Program-made: the position numbers and the translations under genes
The notes under the pieces: model-generated
Databases searched by the model: none
The model's input: only the letters and a program-made list of their open reading frames with translations
Told to the model about the DNA's origin: nothing
In this document: piece by piece, positions 58,607 to 64,000 of the stretch
How positions within the stretch are numbered: the first letter of the stretch is position 1
How the letters are laid out: every line of letters begins with the position of its first letter
Origin: Roseiarcus sp963765375
GTDB lineage: Bacteria > Pseudomonadota > Alphaproteobacteria > Rhizobiales > Beijerinckiaceae
DNA length: 64,000 bases
Direction: 5' to 3'
NCBI GenBank assembly: GCA_963765375.1
Contig: CAVXVZ010000009.1
Span: 62,001 to 126,000, forward strand

Positions 58607-59707
58607 TCACGCCGCGTAGCGCTCGATGTCGACCGGCAGCCGGCGCGAGCCCCACGCGCCGGGCTGGGCGGCGAACACGCCCGCCATCCTCGTCCCGCAG
58701 CTCCTGCACGCTCCTTCGGCGTCGAGCGCGTAGCCCGTGATCGTGTAGCCGTCGCGCGCGATCGCCCGCGCCCCGCAGGTCGGGCAGAGCGTCGCCTGGC
58801 GCGCCGGATCGTGGACATTGCCGACATAGACGTGATGAAGCCCGTTCTTGATCGCGATCGATCGCGCCCTCTGCAACGTCGCCGGCGGCGTCGGCGGGAT
58901 CTCCAGCATGTGATAGTCGGGATGGAAGGCGGTGAAATGCAGCGGCGTGCCTGCCTTGAGTTCCTTCGCCACCCACCGGGTCAGGGCCTCGATCTCCTCG
59001 TCTAAATCGTTCTCGCCCGGAATGAGAAGCGTCGTGATCTCGGTCCACACGCCGGTCTCATGCACGAGATATTTGAGCGTATCGAGCACAGGTGCGAGCG
59101 CGCCGGCGCAGCGCTTGGCGTAGAAGCGCTCGGTGAAGCCTTTAAGATCGACGTTCGCCGCGTCCATGGCCGCGAAAAGGCGCTTGCGTGGCTCTTCGCA
59201 AACGAAGCCCGCGGTGACGGCGACATTCTTGACGCCGCGCGCCCGGCAGGCCTCAGCCGTGTCGAGCGCGTACTCCATGAAAATCACCGGATCGTTGTAG
59301 GTATAGGCGACGCTCATGCACCCGAGGCGCTCGGCCGCGCGCGCGATCGTCTCCGGCGTGGCATGGGCGCTGAGGCGCGCTGTCTCGCGGCTCTTGGAAA
59401 TGTCCCAGTTCTGGCAGAAGGCGCAGGCGAGATTGCAGCCCGCCGTGCCGAACGACAGCACCGCCGAGCCGGGCAGGAAGTGATTGAGCGGCTTCTTCTC
59501 GATCGGATCGACGCAGAATCCGGTCGAGCGGCCGTAGCCGGTGAGCTCCATGCCCTCGCCGTCCTCGCGCGCGCGGCGCACGAAACAAAGCCCGCGCTGC
59601 CCCGGACGCATCTTGCAGTAGCGCGGGCACAAGGCGCATTCGACCCGCCCGTCCTCGAGCCTCGTCCAATACCCGACGTCGATGCAGTCGTGGGCGTCCA
59701 TCGCCAT
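58607..59707 (-). CDS. amrS: AmmeMemoRadiSam system radical SAM enzyme
   Basis: A 366-residue radical SAM enzyme. The [4Fe-4S] cluster motif is CNLACAFCQNWDIS (Cys91, Cys95, Cys98). Additional cysteines come as CALCPRYCKMRPGQRGLC near the N terminus and in the C-terminal CPTCG...CRSCG pair. AmrS always occurs with an AMMECR1 and a Memo domain; the reaction is not established. The ATG at 59707 (MAMDAHDC) sits in front of the conserved core; the frame before it is noise. It diverges from amrBA over 104 bases. Confidence 0.9.
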   Translation of the reverse strand: MAMDAHDCIDVGYWTRLEDGRVECALCPRYCKMRPGQRGLCFVRRAREDGEGMELTGYGRSTGFCVDPIEKKPLNHFLPGSAVLSFGTAGCNLACAFCQNWDISKSRETARLSAHATPETIARAAERLGCMSVAYTYNDPVIFMEYALDTAEACRARGVKNVAVTAGFVCEEPRKRLFAAMDAANVDLKGFTERFYAKRCAGALAPVLDTLKYLVHETGVWTEITTLLIPGENDLDEEIEALTRWVAKELKAGTPLHFTAFHPDYHMLEIPPTPPATLQRARSIAIKNGLHHVYVGNVHDPARQATLCPTCGARAIARDGYTITGYALDAEGACRSCGTRMAGVFAAQPGAWGSRRLPVDIERYAA

Positions 59708-59811
59708 TGGCCGTTTTTTTAAGGCCGCTCCTATAGAGTCTCGCGATAGGCGCACTGGCGCAGCGCCCTCCGCGCGCCTACACTTTATCAGCAAAGCGAT
59801 AGGGCGTCGCC

Positions 59812-61293
59812 ATGCCGACAAGCGAAGTCCATCCCGCCCAAGTCGCGGGAATGTTCTATCCGGCGGAGCCGGCGGCCCTGAGCGGGCTGATCGCTGACAT
59901 GCGCACGCGCGCGCGGCCGGACGGGGGCGTCGCGCCCAAGGTCGTGATCGCGCCGCATGCCGGCATCGTTTATTCCGGCGCGGTCGCCGCGACCGCTTTC
60001 GGCCCGTGGGCGCGTCGCCCCGAGCCGCCGCGCCGCATCGTCATCATCGGTCCCGCCCACCGGGTCGCCTTCCAGGGCATCGCGATCCATCCGGCGGCAA
60101 AATGGCTGACGCCGCTCGGCGAAGCGCCGGTCGCAGCCGTCGCCCACGCCGGGCTCGCCAAAGCGCGCGGCGTTTTCGTCGACAAGCGGCCGTTCGCGGG
60201 CGAGCACTCGCTCGAAATGCATCTCGTGATGCTGCAGGCGATGCTGCCCGCCCCGTTCGAGATCGTTCCCATCCTCGTCGGCGACGCCGATCCGCATGAT
60301 GTCGCCGAGGCGCTGCGCCTGGTTTGGGGCGGGCCGGAGACGGCGGTCGCGGTCTCCTCCGACCTGTCGCACTTCCTCGACCGAGGAGCCGCCGAAACGA
60401 TCGACGCCGACACCGCCCGACGGATCGAGACGCTTGACGCACAATCGCTCGACGGGGGCCGAGCCTGCGGCGTCTTGGCCATCAAGGGCGCGCTCGAAAT
60501 CGCCGCCGAGCGCGACCTGCGCGTGAGCGGGCTGCATCTGGCGACTTCGGCCGACGTCGGCGCCGACGCGTCGCGCGTCGTCGGCTACGGCGCGTTCGCG
60601 TTTGAATATTCCGCCTCGGCGCGGCTCGCCGAAGCCGATCGCGAACTTCTGCTTTCGGCCTGCATGGCCGCCCTCGGGGAGGCGACCCGGAACGGCGGCA
60701 AGCCGCCCGCGCGGAGCGCGAACTCAAAGTCGCCTGCGCTTTCGCCATGGCGCGCGACTTTCGTCACCCTGACCGAGAACGGCCAACTGCGCGGTTGCAT
60801 CGGCTCGCCCGCGCCGAGACGGCCGCTCATCCACGACGCTATCGCCAACACGGCGCAGGCGGGCTTCGCCGATCCGCGCTTCCCGCCGCTCAGGGAGAGC
60901 GATCTCCCCGGGCTGCGTCTCGACGTCTCAATTCTCTCGCACCCGCGGCCGATTCCCGCGGGAAGCGGGTCGGCGCTTACCGGCGCGCTCGAGCCCGATC
61001 GCGACGGCCTCATTCTCGGCGTCGGCCGGCGCCGCGCCCTGTTCCTGCCGAGCGTCTGGCGCCAGCTTCCCGACCCGCACGCATTCGTGCGTCATCTGGT
61101 CGCAAAGGCCGGCCTCGAATCGACAGGCTGGCCGGAGGGGTTGGAGGCGATGCGCTTCCGCGTCGAATCATTCGGCGCCCCGTGGCGACCTGTCGATGCG
61201 GGAGAGATCGCGAACGCGATCGCCGGCTCTGCATTGAGAGAACACGAGACCGCCCTCAGAACGTGCGGCGCTGAGGTCCGACTCGACGCAAGC
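59812..61293 (+). CDS. AmmeMemoRadiSam system fused Memo-AMMECR1 protein (native part)
   Basis: The native protein has 494 residues: a Memo-like domain (about 1-265: VHPAQVAGMFYPAEPAALSG, IAPHAGIVYSG with a metal-site His, SSDLSHFLD) followed by an AMMECR1 domain (about 275-475: VTLTENGQLRGCIGSPAPRR, FADPRFPPL, MRFRVESFGAPWR). The end SALREHETALRTCGAEVRLDAS would be followed by TAG in the original DNA, but the IS630 element now sits inside that stop codon, so the actual frame continues to 62427 (871 codons). Both domains are complete, so function may be preserved. Partner of amrS. Confidence 0.9.
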
Positions 61294-61295
61294 TA

Positions 61296-62435
61296 TACCC
61301 CGAACTCATTGGGAATGCGAAAAGCTCTTGCCAAGCGGGTTGAGTTGGATTCGTTTGAGGGGATGATTCGCCCTGGCTTCTTGTTGGGAGATGAACGTTC
61401 TGCACTGATCGCGCTGGCGCGCGATGGGTCGGTGACGCATCGGTTGGCTCGGCGAGCCAATGCGCTGGTGTTGCTCGACGATGGCCTGAGCTGCGAGCAA
61501 GTGGCGCGGGTTCTTTTGCTGGACGACGACACGATCCGTCGCTGGCATGGCGCGTTTGCCGAGGGCGGCCGCAAGGCGCTGATGCGGTTTGAGGCCGGCG
61601 GCAGCGCTTGCGTTCTGAGCGAGGCGCAACGGGGGAAACTGGTCGGGTGGGTTCGCGCGGCCTCGCCGCGCTCGACGGGTCAGATCGGCGCGTGGATCGC
61701 ATCGGAATTCGGGGTGGAATACGAAAGCCGCTCGGGACTGGTCGCGCTTCTGCATCGTCTCGGCCTCGAATATCGCAAGCCCGAAGTCATTCCTCGCCAT
61801 CTCGACGAGACCAAGCAGCGCGCGTTCATCAAGCTTTACGAGAAACTGATGAACGCCTTGGGCGCCGATGAGGCGGTGCTGTTCGTGGATGCCGTGCATC
61901 CCACGCATGGGGCGCGCGCGGCGGGATGCTGGGCGGCTAAGGACGAGCACCTGGCGATCGAACAGACAACCGGCCGCCAACGCCTCAATATCCATGGCGC
62001 GATCGATCTCGAGACTGGGCGGACCAAAATGATCGAGGCCGAGGCCATCGACGCCGCTTCAACGATCAAACTCCTCGCGGGCATCGAGGCGCTCTATTCC
62101 ACCACGGCGCTGATCCATGTGTTTCTCGACAATGCGCGCTATCATCACGCCAAGATTGTCCGGAAGTGGCTATCGCAACCCGGACGCAGGATCGCGTTGC
62201 ATTTCGTCCCGTCGTACTGCCCGCATCTCAATCCCATCGAGCGGCTGTGGGCGCTGATGCACCAGCATCTCACCCACAACAAGACCTACCCAACGTGTCG
62301 GGAATTCGCCGACGCCATTCTCAACTTCCTACGCGACGAAGTCCCGAGGAAATGGGGCGAGTTTTGCAATTCGGTCACTGATAATTTCCGCGTCGTCCTT
62401 CCCGCCAATTTTCGGATCTTGGCGTGAGCGGGGTA
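61296..62435 (+). mobile_element. IS630-family insertion sequence
   Basis: The element is bounded by the 11-bp perfect repeat GCTATACCCCG (61292-61302) and its inverse CGGGGTATAGC (62429-62439), with a duplicated TA (61294-61295 and 62436-62437). The reconstructed empty site is AGCTAGCG, a CTAG target as reported for IS630 itself. It is 1,140 bases long and carries one transposase gene in the same direction as amrBA. Confidence 0.85.
61315..62427 (+). CDS. IS630 family transposase
   Basis: A 370-residue DDE transposase. The N-terminal HTH part is SCEQVARVLLLDDDTIRRWHG; the catalytic core has LFVDAVHPTHGA (Asp), VFLDNARYHHAK (Asp) and LNPIERLWALMHQHLTHNKTY (Glu), the DDE triad in order. The likely start is ATG 61315 (MRKALAKRVELDSFEG). 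Because the amrBA stop codon was destroyed, the same frame is also open from 59812, so an amrBA-transposase fusion is possible. The gene is intact. Confidence 0.92.
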   Translation: MRKALAKRVELDSFEGMIRPGFLLGDERSALIALARDGSVTHRLARRANALVLLDDGLSCEQVARVLLLDDDTIRRWHGAFAEGGRKALMRFEAGGSACVLSEAQRGKLVGWVRAASPRSTGQIGAWIASEFGVEYESRSGLVALLHRLGLEYRKPEVIPRHLDETKQRAFIKLYEKLMNALGADEAVLFVDAVHPTHGARAAGCWAAKDEHLAIEQTTGRQRLNIHGAIDLETGRTKMIEAEAIDAASTIKLLAGIEALYSTTALIHVFLDNARYHHAKIVRKWLSQPGRRIALHFVPSYCPHLNPIERLWALMHQHLTHNKTYPTCREFADAILNFLRDEVPRKWGEFCNSVTDNFRVVLPANFRILA

Positions 62436-62592
62436 TAGCGTAAAAAAAGTGTGCGCTGCAACCGCTCGAAGCGCAAAAGACCCTTGCCCTCAATAATGCC
62501 CCAATGCCAGACTAGTCCTTGGAACCAAACAACGATCGCAACGTTGATTCCGCGAACGGAACTGGGGGGCTCAAAAAGCGCAGGAGCCTGTC

Positions 62593-62973
62593 ATGTGCGA
62601 CTACTCGTTGGAGATGTATGGATCGCGTCCCGCCCGTGAGGGCGAGTTGTACACAACGACGCGTTTCCCTAGCGGTTCGATCGGCTTCGCCTCGGCGGGC
62701 GACCCGCGTACCGCGGTTTGCATGCAGTGCGACACGAAGGTGATGCTGACCGATATTCCGGCCGCGTTGCAGACGGCGTTACGCGTCGGGGCGGAGGCGG
62801 AAACGATCTTCGCTCAGCGCGAGGCCGGCCTTTATCGCGACGGTCTCAGGTTGGCGGACGGGCGTTTTGTCTCGTTGCAGGATTTGCAGCCTGGCATTCA
62901 CGCCTACGTGCCCGCGCTGCTCGAGCGTGATGCGCTGAAGGGCTTGGCGAAGACGCCAGAAGCCGTGGACTAA
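62593..62973 (+). CDS. small conserved hypothetical protein
   Basis: A 126-residue protein starting MCDYSLEMYGSRPAREGELY and containing CMQCDTKVMLTDIP, a possible metal-binding Cys pair, and GIHAYVPALLERDALKG. Proteins with the MCDYSLEMY opening occur in several Rhizobiales, always unnamed. No signal peptide or membrane segment is visible. It stands alone between an IS630 and an IS1380 element, possibly in a small accessory region. CAGGAG is placed near the start. Confidence 0.6.
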   Translation: MCDYSLEMYGSRPAREGELYTTTRFPSGSIGFASAGDPRTAVCMQCDTKVMLTDIPAALQTALRVGAEAETIFAQREAGLYRDGLRLADGRFVSLQDLQPGIHAYVPALLERDALKGLAKTPEAVD

Positions 62974-63502
62974 AACCGACGGCTCGATCCCGTCGGTTGC
63001 CCGACCGCAGTCTTGCGCGCGCTCCTGAGGTGGGCGCTGCGCAAGTCTGCGGCAGGGTTTGGGTGCGCCTGGGATTCGAGCCCTCCGGATCGATCTCTGC
63101 CAAATCATTCCTGCGCTGAGCGTGCGACGCTGAAATATGCGTCCACGCTCATGACGTGCAGAGGGTGAATCAGCCGCCGTCAAATTGGCGGAGCGGCGCG
63201 CGGACTCATCGATCATTTCGCCGCCCAACCCTCCTTGCTCCTGCTGCGCGAATCGCGCGCGAGCGCGGCGAGCGCATTGCGGCTAACGGACTCCCCATCG
63301 CCCCGGCTCAAAACGCGAGCGCCCCCCGCCATCTTGAGATCCTGGGGGTTTTTTGGAGGCTCCGACAAACGCTTCCAGAAAATCGGAAATCGTGGTAAGG
63401 TCTTTAGCCCGCATTTCTCACATTTTATAGCGCATCGGGCTGCCGAATCAGGCAAAAGTTGTTTTGCGATAACGACTTGCGCCGATTTGGAGAGGCCGCC
63501 CG
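62974..63502. other. region upstream of the IS1380-type transposase, no gene seen
   Basis: No coding frame is convincing. The last 100 bases (AGCCCGCATTTCTCAC near 63405, an AT-rich stretch after it) probably include the left end of the IS1380-type element, but the other end is outside the window, so I cannot match the inverted repeats. Confidence 0.4.
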
Positions 63503-64000
63503 ATGCAGACGGAGTGTAGCGCAGAACCAAGTGTTTTTGGACGGGTCGAAGGACGGCCTGTGGTGGCCGAGTTCGATGGCGGGGCGCTGACGTCCGACGC
63601 GGGCGGGCTGCTGCTGGGCGCCGCCGATCGGGGTCTGGGGCTGGTTGGACGGCTCGCGGGATGTTTCCGCGACGCGCGAGACCCGAGGTTCGTCGAGCAC
63701 TCGGTCGCTACGCTCGTCGGGCAGCGCGTGTTCGGCATCGCGCTCGGCTACGAAGACCTGAACGATCACGATGAGCTTCGCCACGACCCGCTGATGGCGG
63801 TGCTGGCCGGCAAGCTCGAGGCTTGGCGCGGCGACTGCGCGCCCGTGGCTGGCAAATCGACGCTCAACCGGCTCGAACTGTCGCGCGAAATCGCCACGCG
63901 CTACCACAAGATCAGCCACGATCCGGCGGCGATCGAGGCCCTGTTCGTCGACCTCTTCCTCGAGGCGCACGCAAAGGCGCCCAAAGAGATCATTCTCGAC
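63503..64000 (+). CDS. IS1380-family transposase (3' end outside window)
   Basis: The frame from ATG 63503 is open to the window end (166 codons): FGRVEGRPVVAEFDGGALTS, DAGGLLLGAADRGLGLVGRL, DPRFVEHSVATLVGQRVFGI and ALGYEDLNDHDELRHDPLMA, then GKSTLNRLELS. This is the N-terminal half of IS1380 transposases; the first catalytic Asp would be just at the end (PKEIILD). Whether the gene is complete cannot be seen. AGAG lies eleven bases before the ATG. Confidence 0.88.
   Translation, partial: MQTECSAEPSVFGRVEGRPVVAEFDGGALTSDAGGLLLGAADRGLGLVGRLAGCFRDARDPRFVEHSVATLVGQRVFGIALGYEDLNDHDELRHDPLMAVLAGKLEAWRGDCAPVAGKSTLNRLELSREIATRYHKISHDPAAIEALFVDLFLEAHAKAPKEIILD

Overview
The window is high-GC chromosomal DNA from an alphaproteobacterium, most likely of the order Rhizobiales (Hyphomicrobiales). 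I infer this from gene content and order, not from a database search: plsX-fabH, YceD (DUF177) next to a ubiquinol-cytochrome c chaperone and a BamE lipoprotein, a K+-independent proton-pumping pyrophosphatase, a GH94 relative of cyclic beta-1,2-glucan synthase, a class II (B12-dependent) ribonucleotide reductase, and NDUFA12 followed by DUF2155. The overall flavour suggests Beijerinckiaceae or Methylocystaceae, but the genus cannot be fixed.

Layout. 0-7.3 kb: the 3' part of a CurA-like reductase, an exported HAD phosphatase, plsX-fabH, and the envelope/respiratory assembly group yceD, cytochrome bc1 chaperone and bamE. 7.3-15.2 kb: hppA and a very large membrane-anchored GH94 protein. 15.3-24 kb: queF, an acyltransferase, kdsA and many small housekeeping or conserved hypothetical genes, including bacterioferritin and an extensin-like protein. 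24.1-25.7 kb: a complete IS1182-family element flanked by CTAG. 26-29.4 kb: fatty acid desaturase, an L,D-transpeptidase-like protein and a small lipoprotein. 29.4-30.65 kb: an AT-richer islet with two unknown genes bordered by short tandem and inverted repeats. 30.65-37 kb: nrdJ with a probable NrdR box, ndufa12, DUF2155 and an extradiol-type dioxygenase. 37-46 kb: transporters, RNA methyltransferases, a GlcD-type oxidase, glutamate dehydrogenase and rpmG. 46.2-53.1 kb: a cytochrome c, two tandem small membrane proteins resembling Pycsar effectors, comEC, an amidohydrolase and two unknown proteins. 53.3-57.6 kb: a possible catabolic operon (citryl-CoA lyase-like, AMP-forming CoA ligase, VOC protein, GST) with a divergent GntR regulator. 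58.6-62.4 kb: the AmmeMemoRadiSam genes amrS and a fused amrBA, whose stop codon is occupied by an IS630 element. The window ends inside an IS1380-type transposase.

Three genes between 38 and 51.5 kb are broken by one point change each: an MFS transporter (in-frame amber codon), a TrmA/RlmD-type methyltransferase (+1 frameshift) and an amidohydrolase (-1 frameshift). They may be real gene decay or assembly errors. No rRNA, convincing tRNA or CRISPR array was seen.

The most distinctive observations are the IS630 insertion exactly in the amrBA stop codon, giving one 871-codon reading frame with the transposase; the pair of Pycsar-effector-like membrane proteins without a visible cyclase; the repeat-bordered AT-rich islet; and the GH94 protein that lacks the glucosyltransferase half of cyclic glucan synthases.
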